Origin: Shewanella sp. MTB7
GTDB lineage: Bacteria > Pseudomonadota > Gammaproteobacteria > Enterobacterales > Shewanellaceae
Length of the DNA: 64,000 bases
Direction: 5' to 3'
Assembly (NCBI RefSeq): GCF_027571385.1
Contig: NZ_CP085636.1
Span: 4,096,001 to 4,160,000, forward strand
Every line of letters starts with the position of its first letter. Position 1 is the stretch's first letter. Positions 18,832 to 27,685 of the stretch are shown in pieces. The notes under the pieces were generated by a model. The model was not told where the DNA came from, did not search any database, and saw only the letters and a list, made by a program, of their open reading frames with translations. The position numbers were made by a program, and so were the translations under genes.

Positions 18832-19562
18832 TTATCCTCCAGTTTGGTAAAGATCTTTGTCAACTCTACCCCCAATGTTTCAAAGTGCTCAGACTGAGAA
18901 GAAAGGAGAGTGTAAAGCCTTGGTAAAACCATTTCATGTTCGGTGACAAACATAGCCTTAGTTGCTCCTAAATATTGGGCATGGTGCTTAGCTACATACA
19001 CATGTTTTGCTTCATCTTTCTTAATCAACCCACATAAGCGAGCAAAAGGATGACCTCGTCCAAGCCCCGAATGTTCAAATTCGTGCATGATCTGAGTGAC
19101 ACAAGTATCTAATATTGCAATTCGAACAAAATGCTCACAGTAAGAATTTACTCTGCCAAGATGGAGGTAGAAACGTTTTGCTTGCCGTTGTATATCAACA
19201 AGTTGCTCCACTGTAGGTAGCTCTGACTGCACTTGCTGCAGAGCAACATCATGTACAAGTTCTTCAGCCTCCACCTCTTTTAAACTGAGTATCAATGAGG
19301 AGACCGCCACCTCATTGGATGCTGACAGTCGATGAATTTCAGTGTTAAACACCAATTGTGCCGACTGTTCGCCGCAAAGTAGAAGCGGGATCAAATGGGC
19401 CAAACTAACTCTCTCTTCCTCACTATAATAGATGGGACTGTTATACCTGTTAGCCATCCATTTTCTGATCCTTACGCTATTGACGCCTGAACAATCAATG
19501 AGAGTATTCACACTCGGCTTAAGTGGGCTGGGGAAGCAACGGTTTAAAATATGCTCATTCAT
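18822..19562 (-). CDS. Ferritin-like di-iron protein (putative oxygenase)
   Basis: A 246-residue helical protein carrying the ligand pattern of a di-iron carboxylate enzyme: Glu65 (CGEQSA), E101-x-x-H104 (EELVH), Glu161 or Glu163 (MHEFEHSG) and E184-x-x-H187 (DEAKH). This is the E / ExxH / E / ExxH arrangement seen in rubrerythrin-, COQ7- and AurF-type families. I infer an oxygenase, desaturase or N-oxygenase acting on the KAS III product, but no specific family was recognised. The ATG at 19562 overlaps the end of the exporter gene by 8 bases; a GTG at 19574 would add MVAG. It sits in the middle of the three-gene operon. Confidence 0.7.
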   Translation of the reverse strand: MNEHILNRCFPSPLKPSVNTLIDCSGVNSVRIRKWMANRYNSPIYYSEEERVSLAHLIPLLLCGEQSAQLVFNTEIHRLSASNEVAVSSLILSLKEVEAEELVHDVALQQVQSELPTVEQLVDIQRQAKRFYLHLGRVNSYCEHFVRIAILDTCVTQIMHEFEHSGLGRGHPFARLCGLIKKDEAKHVYVAKHHAQYLGATKAMFVTEHEMVLPRLYTLLSSQSEHFETLGVELTKIFTKLEDKWV

Positions 19563-21714
19563 ACCAGCCACCAATGATCAATTTATAGAGAATAGGAAGC
19601 CACAGAAGATCGAACATAAATGCCAAAGCCACTATCAACATAGAGAGGAAGCTTAATTCAACGATGGGGAAAAAATCTGAACTCAGGCCTAAGGCAAAGC
19701 CAAAAAACAGTAACAAACTAGTAAAAGCAACCGCTGGCATGACAGAAGTTAACGTTCTCGAGATAACATTAAGTTTATCAGAGGCTTTATCATTCACCTT
19801 TAACAGCAGATGAAGTGAATCATCAATAATAATCCCAAGCATCATGCCCATCACCACTGCACTGCCTAAACTAAGACTTCCCCCTAACCATTGCCATAAA
19901 CCAAAGACCCAAATAAGTGGCAATAGGTTCATGGCAAGTGCCAGTAAACCTAACTTAAATGATGTTTTAAGTAGACTGACTATTAGCAATAAAAACAACA
20001 AAGCCGCGGCAAATGAGGCGAGCATGGTCCGGGCATTAGACAAACTTAAATGGGCAAAAATAAGGCCCTGGCTCAAACCTTGCTCTATTGATACCTCACT
20101 GACATTCTGACGGTTCCAATCGGCAACTTTTGCCTCAAATGCAATAAGTTCAGCTGCCGTCATAGGAATGAGGTCCACAGTGACGACTGAAGCGTTACCA
20201 TCTTGATTTATCAGATGCTTTACCTTTGAGTCCATCACACTAGCATCATTAAGTAGCAGATTTAAACGACTAGGACCTATACCGTAAAGTCTAATCCAGT
20301 CGACAATAGAGCTCACCTTTAATACCTCATCCTGCAGCCTTAAAAAACGACTAAACAAATTGATTTTACTGACATAATCTCGCTGCGCCACTCCCTGTTC
20401 ACCCAGTGAATTCGCGGCACTGTCAACGACATAATAGAGCTGATTTACACCATTAAAATGTTGCTCCATCTTCAACTTAGATTGATTAAACAGATTAAAC
20501 TCAGGAAAATAATTCAAAGCATCATCATCAAACTTAAGCCCAGAAACACTATAAATAGCCAGTAAAGAGATCAGTAAACCGCCCCCTAACACACTGCGTT
20601 TATAACGCCAACATATCTGATCAATTGCAGCGAAAAACCGCGTCTGTACCTTAAGACTTACAGTCACGACACTCGCTCGTTTAGCAAAGGGGAGCAACAC
20701 CGTTAAGTTGACCAAAAAATTAACCATGACGGCAAATGCCACCAACTTACCAAAGTCTTGGATCGGTGGAGAGGGACTCAATGCCAATAGAGAAAACCCC
20801 ATTGCGGTTGTCAGTGCCCCCCAAAACAATGGTTGTATATTAACTCTTAATGAATACGCTAATGCCTCTGGTTCACTCTCCCCTTGGTCTATGGCGTTAC
20901 GCCAACCGAAATAAAGATGCACAGCATAAGCAACACTCAAACTAACCACGACAACAGGGATAAAACCACTAATCGCGGCTAAAGTGAACCCGCCCCAGCC
21001 AGCAAGACCGACAGTCAAAACTAAAGTAATCAAGGATGAAACACCTATCCCAAAGAGCCACATTCGCTCCCTAATCACGAGCAAAAGCATTAAGCTGAAC
21101 GTCAATGCTAAACTAGGAATGAACCAAGACAGATCATGTTTTAGCACTGCAGCATATTGCCAATTGAGCGCTAGAGGACCTGAGTAATAAACATGAAAGG
21201 GTTGAGTCCTATTGATATCTAGTTCATCGATATAATCTTTAACAGACAAAACACTGGCTAATAGTGCCTTGGTCCCTTTTATTGCATTGGGCTTAAATGA
21301 CACAGCTACAAGCACAGCTTGAGCATCGGATGAGAGAAAACCCATATGGCTAGGTTTAGTTTTATAGGAAAGCGGTAATCTTGATGAGGAAGCATCTGGG
21401 CTATAGCCATTAACCTCCTCTATCGCCGATAGTTTAAGTAAACCCGACTTCAACTGAGAAAACGTGTTATCCCCCAAAGGAAAAGTTATCCCAGGAGCAG
21501 CCTCCAATAACAAGATAAGCTCATCTTGCTTAAAAAATTCACTTTGATATTGTTTAAACGCATTATAAAGGGGGTCACCTTTAGAAAAATATGCACTATA
21601 GTCAGCATCTAATCTCAACTTGCTAAATCCAAACAAAGCGATCAAACACAAAAAGAGCCAAAAAATGGCACTAATCTGTTCAGCTTTTCTCGTTAGCAAG
21701 CAAGATTTTAGCAA
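19555..21714 (-). CDS. RND/MMPL family exporter
   Basis: A 719-residue inner-membrane transporter of the RND superfamily (MMPL/HpnN-like). Residue 15 onward gives membrane segment 1, followed by a large periplasmic loop (about 35-190), five clustered segments, a second loop (about 400-555) and the last five segments. It includes GMMLGIIIDDSLHLLLK, where acidic residues fit proton relay. Such proteins often move lipids or hydrophobic metabolites. A perfect AGGAGG stands 9 bases upstream of a TTG at 21714, so I prefer that start over the GTG at 21738, whose codons 4-5 would themselves encode the ribosome site. First gene of the operon with the di-iron and KAS III genes. Confidence 0.85.
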   Translation of the reverse strand: MLKSCLLTRKAEQISAIFWLFLCLIALFGFSKLRLDADYSAYFSKGDPLYNAFKQYQSEFFKQDELILLLEAAPGITFPLGDNTFSQLKSGLLKLSAIEEVNGYSPDASSSRLPLSYKTKPSHMGFLSSDAQAVLVAVSFKPNAIKGTKALLASVLSVKDYIDELDINRTQPFHVYYSGPLALNWQYAAVLKHDLSWFIPSLALTFSLMLLLVIRERMWLFGIGVSSLITLVLTVGLAGWGGFTLAAISGFIPVVVVSLSVAYAVHLYFGWRNAIDQGESEPEALAYSLRVNIQPLFWGALTTAMGFSLLALSPSPPIQDFGKLVAFAVMVNFLVNLTVLLPFAKRASVVTVSLKVQTRFFAAIDQICWRYKRSVLGGGLLISLLAIYSVSGLKFDDDALNYFPEFNLFNQSKLKMEQHFNGVNQLYYVVDSAANSLGEQGVAQRDYVSKINLFSRFLRLQDEVLKVSSIVDWIRLYGIGPSRLNLLLNDASVMDSKVKHLINQDGNASVVTVDLIPMTAAELIAFEAKVADWNRQNVSEVSIEQGLSQGLIFAHLSLSNARTMLASFAAALLFLLLIVSLLKTSFKLGLLALAMNLLPLIWVFGLWQWLGGSLSLGSAVVMGMMLGIIIDDSLHLLLKVNDKASDKLNVISRTLTSVMPAVAFTSLLLFFGFALGLSSDFFPIVELSFLSMLIVALAFMFDLLWLPILYKLIIGGWYE

Positions 21715-22028
21715 TGTTCCGCTCCTCCTTAAAATCACAATTTTAGGTTACTAAAGAATAATAGACCTCATAAGTGACCATTTGTATTCAAACATTGGGT
21801 TTAATCCACTCATTGAAGCCACATATGAGACTGTTTGAGTTAACTTAATACAGCTAGGTTTTATTTGTTTATTTTCCTACCACACAAAGAAAACAAAAAA
21901 TAAATTAAAATCAATGCATTACCATTTACCTCTATATTATTCTAACTCTACTTTTTATCTTTGCTTTCTTGAATAAACATGTTTTTCACACTAATTTTAA
22001 TGGAGAGTCATTACTTAATGGGCTAACC
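21715..22028. other. Divergent promoter region (RND operon / FIST operon)
   Basis: About 310 AT-rich bases between divergent operons. It contains AGGAGG for the exporter and a poor near-palindrome at 21786-21805. No confident promoter or operator was read. The FIST gene may start inside this stretch (TTG at 21969). Confidence 0.4.
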
Positions 22029-23162
22029 ATGAAAACTTTTCAAACTCAATGGCATAATGATGATTGGACTCAAAGTGAGACCATTCCTGAGCTAGACGGC
22101 GAGCAGACACTTATCTTACTGTTCGGCGAAATAGATAAATTCCCTGAAGCCATTGAAAACATGCGTAGTTTAGCGCCTAATGCCAATATCACAGGTTGCT
22201 CAACTGCAGGAGAGATCCAAGGTCAGCAGGTACATGAAAACGGCTTGATTGCCACTATTATCGCGTTCGAAAAAACACAAATTAAACTAATACGCGGAGT
22301 AGGAGAAGCTGATACAGATTTTCGAGAACTAGGTTTATCCTTAGCTAAACAACTCAATGAAACCGCAGAACTTTGCCATGTATTCATTCTCAGTGATGGA
22401 TTAGAGTTCAATACCTGCCATCTAGTAGAAGGAATGACAAGTGAGCTGGGACTGGACATTCAAGTGACTGGAGGGCTCGCGGGTGATAGCCAGAACTTTA
22501 TCAAAACTCATGTTTTATTCGAAAATGAAGTCTGTTCATCAGAAGTAGTCGCCATCGGTTTCTATGGTAACCAACTTGAGGTAAGCAGTGGAACACGAGG
22601 CGGGTGGTGTTCATTCGGCATCGAGCGAAGAGTCACTAAAGCGGACAATAACACCTTACTTGAACTTGACAATGAAAATGCATTAGATATCTACAAGAGC
22701 TATCTAGGAGAGCTTGCTGAACAGCTCCCCGCCAGCGGACTTAGGTTTCCGTTAGAGATCAGCGAGCCTAATAAAGTCACTAAAGTAGTCCGCACCTTAC
22801 TCGCCATAGATGAAGATACTGGGGGTATCACATTTGCCGGAAATATCCCTAATGGCGCAACCGCCCAATTGATGCGATCAAATGTAGAATCACTTATCGA
22901 CGGTTCCTTGGAAGCAGGTAAAATCTGCCGCCATAATATCTCCCACAATCCTCAAGTCGCAATATTGGTTAGCTGCGTAGGCAGAAAGCTAGTGCTAAAA
23001 CAGCTTGTTGAAGATGAAATTGAGGTGATTAATGAAGAGTTTGGTGAACAAACCTTACTCTGCGGGTTTTACTCCTATGGTGAAATAGCTCCCTATGACA
23101 GACACAGCCTAGCAGAACTGCATAATCAGACCATGACCATCACTGTCTTTGCGGAAATCTAA
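22029..23162 (+). CDS. FIST domain sensory protein
   Basis: A 377-residue cytoplasmic protein of the FIST family (F-box and intracellular signal transduction), thought to bind small ligands such as amino acids. FIST_N spans about residues 20-215 (LILLFGEIDKFPEAIENM, ITGCSTAGEIQGQQV, VTGGLAGDSQNF) and FIST_C about 225-360 (ENALDIYKSYLGE, LVSCVGRKLVL, LCGFYSYGEIAP). The start is uncertain: ATG 22029 fits the domain start but has a weak ribosome site, and a TTG at 21969 would add 20 residues. Its stop lies 3 bases before the diguanylate cyclase start, so sensor and cyclase form an operon and probably one signalling path. Confidence 0.85.
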   Translation: MKTFQTQWHNDDWTQSETIPELDGEQTLILLFGEIDKFPEAIENMRSLAPNANITGCSTAGEIQGQQVHENGLIATIIAFEKTQIKLIRGVGEADTDFRELGLSLAKQLNETAELCHVFILSDGLEFNTCHLVEGMTSELGLDIQVTGGLAGDSQNFIKTHVLFENEVCSSEVVAIGFYGNQLEVSSGTRGGWCSFGIERRVTKADNNTLLELDNENALDIYKSYLGELAEQLPASGLRFPLEISEPNKVTKVVRTLLAIDEDTGGITFAGNIPNGATAQLMRSNVESLIDGSLEAGKICRHNISHNPQVAILVSCVGRKLVLKQLVEDEIEVINEEFGEQTLLCGFYSYGEIAPYDRHSLAELHNQTMTITVFAEI

Positions 23163-23165
23163 CCT

Positions 23166-24632
23166 ATGCATAGAATGCTAAAACGGCAACTGAAAAAGGC
23201 TTATCCTAATGGATTGCCTGACAGCGTTGAGTTTAGTCATTTTATCGAGTTAATAGAGCAAGCTTACACCTCTATGAGTGAAGAGTTGAGTATCTCGGAG
23301 CGATCACTGGATTTAAGTTGTGAAGAGTTACAACAGCGCCATGATACCTTAAGTAAAATACTCGATGCCTTACCCGATATGAGTATGTGGATAGACCAAA
23401 ATGGCGTGATCCGTGACATTAGGGTTGGCTGCTTTAATCCACCTCTCGTTTCTAAAGAGGATGAATACGCCTCAATAACGTCATTAAAATTTTATAATAA
23501 CTCAATCCCTTTACAACACTTTTTAACTGGATATAAGAAGATTGGTAGCAAGCGGGGTGAACTCGAGCTAAATTGTGATACTTTCACCTATTACGTAGAA
23601 GCAAGATTAACTTCGGTCAGCAAACAACGCTGGTTACTGGTCATTAGGGATATTTCTCTCAGACGAAAATTGATTGAGATGCAGGCCCAAAGGTTAGAGC
23701 AGATAAAGCGAACTCAGAAGCAACTTCAGGGGCTAATCAATGCAGCACCAACGGGGATTTTAATCACAGATGAAAGTAAAAAACTGGTCATGGTCAATGA
23801 TTATATCTGCCAGAAACTGTCTCTGTCTTCCGATGAATTATTAGGCAGAAACCCATTAAGTTTTATCGCAAAAAAATACCGTCTAGAGTATCTGTCCGAA
23901 ATACAGAAACATATTAATGATGATAACTCTATTTTAAACTCTCGACTGGACCTGACTATGGAGTTACCTCACAATGAGGCCATGAATGTCGAAATGGCCT
24001 TTAGCACTTTGCTGTTTGAAGATAAGAAACTAGTCATCACCGCTATCACAGATATCAGTGAACGAAAGCGATTGGAAGCTCAATTAAGGGTGCTGGCTTC
24101 TACCGATCCATTGACTGGAGCTTATAACAGACGCAGTTTTAATGAGATGAGTCATAAAGCTATCTCGACCTGCTTCCGTCAACAACAAGCCTTCTCCATT
24201 TTACTGCTCGATTTAGATTTCTTTAAGCGTATCAATGATAATTATGGGCACACGGCTGGAGATGAGGTCTTGATCGCCACAGTAAAAGCCATAAATTCTT
24301 GTATCCGGGAAGCCGATATTCTCGGTCGATATGGCGGGGAAGAGTTTGTTATCGCGTTGCCAAATGCCAATAACGATAAGGCTAAAGAAGTCGCCAACAG
24401 GATCCGCCTTCATATTGAGAACATGCAACTCAATACCCTAGGCCAGATCATAAAAATCACTGCGAGCATTGGCATAGTAACGACAAGTGATAACAACAAA
24501 CTTGAAAAACTCATCAACCAAGCTGACAACTACCTTTATTATGCAAAGAATAATGGCCGTAACCTGGTTGTCAATGAAGAGATCTACCACTCACAAAATC
24601 AAAGCATTCCTCAAAAAAACAAAGCCAAATAG
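23166..24632 (+). CDS. PAS-GGDEF diguanylate cyclase
   Basis: A 488-residue cytoplasmic protein making cyclic di-GMP from GTP. After a helical N-terminus there are two PAS-like domains (about 60-170 and 185-300; the second begins QGLINAAPTGILITDESKKL), then a GGDEF domain (about 310-470) with STDPLTGAYNRRSF and the active-site RYGGEEF. READ stands five residues before it, which matches the RxxD inhibitory site, so product inhibition is likely. No membrane segment is evident. It directly follows the FIST gene, so FIST ligand sensing probably controls the cyclase. Confidence 0.92.
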   Translation: MHRMLKRQLKKAYPNGLPDSVEFSHFIELIEQAYTSMSEELSISERSLDLSCEELQQRHDTLSKILDALPDMSMWIDQNGVIRDIRVGCFNPPLVSKEDEYASITSLKFYNNSIPLQHFLTGYKKIGSKRGELELNCDTFTYYVEARLTSVSKQRWLLVIRDISLRRKLIEMQAQRLEQIKRTQKQLQGLINAAPTGILITDESKKLVMVNDYICQKLSLSSDELLGRNPLSFIAKKYRLEYLSEIQKHINDDNSILNSRLDLTMELPHNEAMNVEMAFSTLLFEDKKLVITAITDISERKRLEAQLRVLASTDPLTGAYNRRSFNEMSHKAISTCFRQQQAFSILLLDLDFFKRINDNYGHTAGDEVLIATVKAINSCIREADILGRYGGEEFVIALPNANNDKAKEVANRIRLHIENMQLNTLGQIIKITASIGIVTTSDNNKLEKLINQADNYLYYAKNNGRNLVVNEEIYHSQNQSIPQKNKAK

Positions 24633-24761
24633 CTCATAAAACTCTGGTATTAGCCCACAGAACCACCATTTAACCCGGCCTGATGACAAACCATTTGTGT
24701 AATGCCCCTCATTAAGTGATGATGGATGATTAGTGTAAGGGCAAGTGGATAACAGATAAAA

Positions 24762-25523
24762 ATGGCGAGTAAATATTATGTGATTTGGGTGGGACGCAAG
24801 CCCGGGATCTATACCTCTTGGGATGAAGCGAAGCAACAGGTAGATAAATACCCTAAAGCAAAATACAAATCATTTAAGACTAGGGCCGAAGCTGAAACCG
24901 CATTTTCCAAAAGAATCAGTACAGCCCCATACAGTAAAAGCCCTGCTAGTATCTCTAAATCCAAGTCTGTTACGACTCATACAGAACTGGTATCTGATAG
25001 TCAGTATGACGTCGAAATTTACACAGATGGTGGCTGTGAGCCCAATCCAGGTAAAGCGGGATCCGGTGTCGCCGTGTATAAAAAAGGGATACTAACAGAG
25101 CTTTGGTATGGCCTTTACAACAGTTATGGTACCAATAACTCGGCTGAATTAAATGCACTGCATCAAGCCCTGTTAATTGCCAAACAGGCCTTAGCGGATA
25201 AACAAAGTGCACATATTCGCAGTGATTCCCAATACTCCATCAACTGCATCACTAACTGGGCTTATAGTTGGAAGCAAAAAGGCTGGAAGCGTAAAGTTGC
25301 TGGGGATATTAAAAACCTAGAAGTCATTCAAGCCTCACATGCTCTGTATGAAGATCTTAAAGATGAACTCAGCATCTCCCATGTAGCGGCACACATTGGC
25401 ATCGAGGGAAATGAACTTGCCGACAGAATGTCTATCTATGCTATCGATAAGAAAGACACGGCATTTTGCCGTTACCCAGAGCCGATCGACTTAGCATCAA
25501 TATTAAGCCTAAGAGCAGGTTAA
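24762..25523 (+). CDS. Ribonuclease H1-type enzyme with N-terminal viroplasmin/hybrid-binding domain
   Basis: A 253-residue enzyme cutting the RNA strand of RNA-DNA hybrids. Residues 3-50 (KYYVIWVGRKPGIYTSWDE ... YKSFKTRAEAETAF) are the caulimovirus viroplasmin-type hybrid-binding domain found in eukaryotic RNase H1. A serine-rich linker leads to the catalytic domain with the expected acids: Asp in IYTDGG, Glu in NNSAELNAL, Asp in RSDSQYS and Asp in GNELADRM. The eukaryote-like architecture is uncommon but known in bacteria. It is a second RNase H in addition to the ordinary rnhA expected elsewhere. A hairpin follows. Confidence 0.9.
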   Translation: MASKYYVIWVGRKPGIYTSWDEAKQQVDKYPKAKYKSFKTRAEAETAFSKRISTAPYSKSPASISKSKSVTTHTELVSDSQYDVEIYTDGGCEPNPGKAGSGVAVYKKGILTELWYGLYNSYGTNNSAELNALHQALLIAKQALADKQSAHIRSDSQYSINCITNWAYSWKQKGWKRKVAGDIKNLEVIQASHALYEDLKDELSISHVAAHIGIEGNELADRMSIYAIDKKDTAFCRYPEPIDLASILSLRAG

Positions 25524-25537
25524 TAATGCGCTAATCT

Positions 25538-25564
25538 AAGGCGCTAATAAAGATTTAGTGCCTT
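25538..25564 (+). terminator. Hairpin after RNase H gene
   Basis: AAGGCGCTAA / TTAGTGCCTT, a 10-bp stem with one G-T wobble and a 7-base loop, followed by A/T-rich sequence. Weak terminator candidate. Confidence 0.5.
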
Positions 25565-25712
25565 ATAAATAATATCTCACCGCACTTTTTCTCTCTTTTC
25601 TACTAAAATTTGAAGAACTGAAACTCAACTCCCAGAACAACAGCTGCAAAGAAAGCTAATTAAGTTAAAGCTTAACTGTGCTAAAGCCACTCGCTATGAG
25701 ACAATTCGTGTC

Positions 25713-26108
25713 ATGAAAGTATTCGCCCATGTCCATAAAGCTCCAATTCGAGTCTTCCGCATCAGTAAGCGACGTTTTTGGTTACGTTTAAAACGTGATC
25801 TTCTGCTATTGAAAGAAGCTTTAGCCCAAGAGAAACTAGAGACCAAAGAGATGTTGGTCACCTATAAGCGTTACACCAAGAAACAGGCGAATCGTGAAGA
25901 ACTAAAAGAGGCCAATAAACAGTTTGCTGATCTGCTAAAAGGATTAGGGCTGGGAATGTTTGCCGTGCTGCCTTTTGCCCCTCTGACCATTCCACTGATC
26001 GTTAAACTCGGTAAAGTTGTCGGTGTCGACGTCCTCCCCAGTTCATTTAATAATATGGGCGAGAAACGACAGCGTCAAGCGGCTCGCTACCCGGATAACG
26101 AAAAATAG
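25713..26108 (+). CDS. LETM1-like small protein
   Basis: A 131-residue basic protein. The block EELKEANKQFADLLKGLGLGMFAVLPFAPLTIPLIVKLGKVVGVDVLPSSF resembles the membrane-associated core of LETM1-family proteins (mitochondrial ion-homeostasis proteins with bacterial relatives). One hydrophobic segment spans about residues 84-100. No strong ribosome site precedes the ATG. Function in bacteria is unclear. It stands alone between the RNase H and aminopeptidase genes. Confidence 0.7.
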   Translation: MKVFAHVHKAPIRVFRISKRRFWLRLKRDLLLLKEALAQEKLETKEMLVTYKRYTKKQANREELKEANKQFADLLKGLGLGMFAVLPFAPLTIPLIVKLGKVVGVDVLPSSFNNMGEKRQRQAARYPDNEK

Positions 26109-26230
26109 TACTGACCAAACACAACTCTTCTCAAGCAAATGTTCTAACCACTTTCACCTAGGTAAAATCCTTGTTACCCTAGTGTTTTACCTCTCTAATA
26201 ATGATAACTAGCAGCGAGATTTAGCCCCAT

Positions 26231-27592
26231 ATGACTGACTTATTGATTTCAGGTGTTTCAGGTACCCCACTCTCTATTCTCCACGCCGATGCTTTCGATG
26301 CCTGGTTAGCAGAGCAAGCGCCACAAACCAAAAACTGGCTTACCTCCACACAATTTAGCGGCAAGGGAATGAGCCTTATCCCAAGTGCAAACGGTGAGCT
26401 ATCTCAGGCCATTTTTGTGACCAGCGAGCCTGAGTCCTATTGGGTATGTGGCGATCTCGTCAATCTGCTCCCTGCAGGTCAATATCAGATAAAAGCGACA
26501 GAAGAGCAGATCAAAGTTGCCGCCTTCAGTTGGGGGCTCGGTACGTATAAATTTGACCGCTATAAAAAAAATGACAAACAATACCCGACGCTTGTTATCG
26601 ATAACCCAAAGATTGTTGAACAAGCAAAAAAACTGATTCGCTCAATCTCTATGGTGCGCGATTTGGTCAATACACCCGCAGCCGATATGATGCCACAGCA
26701 CTTAGGTGACACCATGGAAGCCCTCGCTGATGAGTTTGGTGCAAAGATCACCCAGATTATCGGTGACGAGCTACTTGAACAAAACTACCCAACTATCCAT
26801 ATGGTAGGACGTGCCAGTGAAAATCTACCTCGCCTTATCGACCTGACTTGGGGTGATGAATCAGCACCTAAAGTGACGTTAGTCGGTAAAGGGGTTTGTT
26901 TCGACTCTGGCGGACTCGATCTTAAACCTGGCGCTGGAATGCGTTTTATGAAGAAAGACATGGGCGGCGCTGCTCATGTTATCGGTCTTGCTCACCAGAT
27001 AATGGCCAGTAACCTACCTATTCGTTTACGTGTATTGGTGCCAGCGGTAGAAAATGCCGTTTCAGCCAATGCATTCCGTCCAGGAGATGTGATTAAAACC
27101 CGTAAAGGGATCACCGTTGAGATAGATAATACCGATGCTGAAGGCCGTTTAGTATTGTGTGACGCTCTTGCTGAAGCTAACAATGATAAGCCTGACTTGA
27201 TGATAGATTTCGCCACCTTGACTGGCGCGATGCGTATTGCTTTAGGCACAGAGCTTCCGGGTTTCTTCAGTAATGATGATCAAGTTGCTGCAGATATGAC
27301 TCAATCAGGCCTTAATGTTCAAGACCCAATTTGGCGCATGCCATTGCATAAACCCTACTTTGATCTAACCACCAGTGATATTGCTGATTTAGCAAACTGT
27401 GGCCGTGTTCCTCAAGGCGGCGCAATTACAGCGGCACTCTACCTTGAAGCTTTTGTCGATAAAGATATCAGCTGGAGTCACTTCGATGTTATGGCCTGGA
27501 ACACCCGCAAGCTGCCAGGTCGTCCTATAGGCGGTGAAGCCTTTGGTATTCGCGCGGTATTTGACTACCTGCAGACGCGTTTCGAAAAGTAA
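26231..27592 (+). CDS. M17 family leucyl aminopeptidase
   Basis: A 453-residue cytosolic metallo-aminopeptidase. Metal-binding residues are seen in VGKGVCFDSGGLDLKP (Asp), FMKKDMGGA (Lys, Asp) and the family signature NTDAEGRLVLCDAL (Asp, Glu). It is shorter than PepA (about 500) and closer to the PepB-like subgroup in length. It probably releases N-terminal amino acids from peptides for turnover. It is followed by a strong shared terminator with the convergent ABC-F gene. Confidence 0.92.
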   Translation: MTDLLISGVSGTPLSILHADAFDAWLAEQAPQTKNWLTSTQFSGKGMSLIPSANGELSQAIFVTSEPESYWVCGDLVNLLPAGQYQIKATEEQIKVAAFSWGLGTYKFDRYKKNDKQYPTLVIDNPKIVEQAKKLIRSISMVRDLVNTPAADMMPQHLGDTMEALADEFGAKITQIIGDELLEQNYPTIHMVGRASENLPRLIDLTWGDESAPKVTLVGKGVCFDSGGLDLKPGAGMRFMKKDMGGAAHVIGLAHQIMASNLPIRLRVLVPAVENAVSANAFRPGDVIKTRKGITVEIDNTDAEGRLVLCDALAEANNDKPDLMIDFATLTGAMRIALGTELPGFFSNDDQVAADMTQSGLNVQDPIWRMPLHKPYFDLTTSDIADLANCGRVPQGGAITAALYLEAFVDKDISWSHFDVMAWNTRKLPGRPIGGEAFGIRAVFDYLQTRFEK

Positions 27593-27613
27593 CCTCAAAG
27601 CCAGGTACAAAAA

Positions 27614-27638
27614 AGCGAGCTAAATAGCTCGCTTTTTT
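27614..27638. terminator. Bidirectional terminator between aminopeptidase and ABC-F gene
   Basis: Perfect 9-bp stem AGCGAGCTA / TAGCTCGCT with a 2-base loop, flanked by A run on the left and T run on the right, so it can stop transcription from both convergent genes. Confidence 0.9.
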
Positions 27639-27685
27639 ATGACTCTATCTGAGATTTGTCTCAGAGAAAAATCTATAAAAAGAGG

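Noticed and set aside
21786..21805. Near-palindrome upstream of the exporter operon as a PsrA/FadR-type lipid operator
   Set aside because: Only 6 of 8 arm positions pair and I could not match it to a consensus with confidence.
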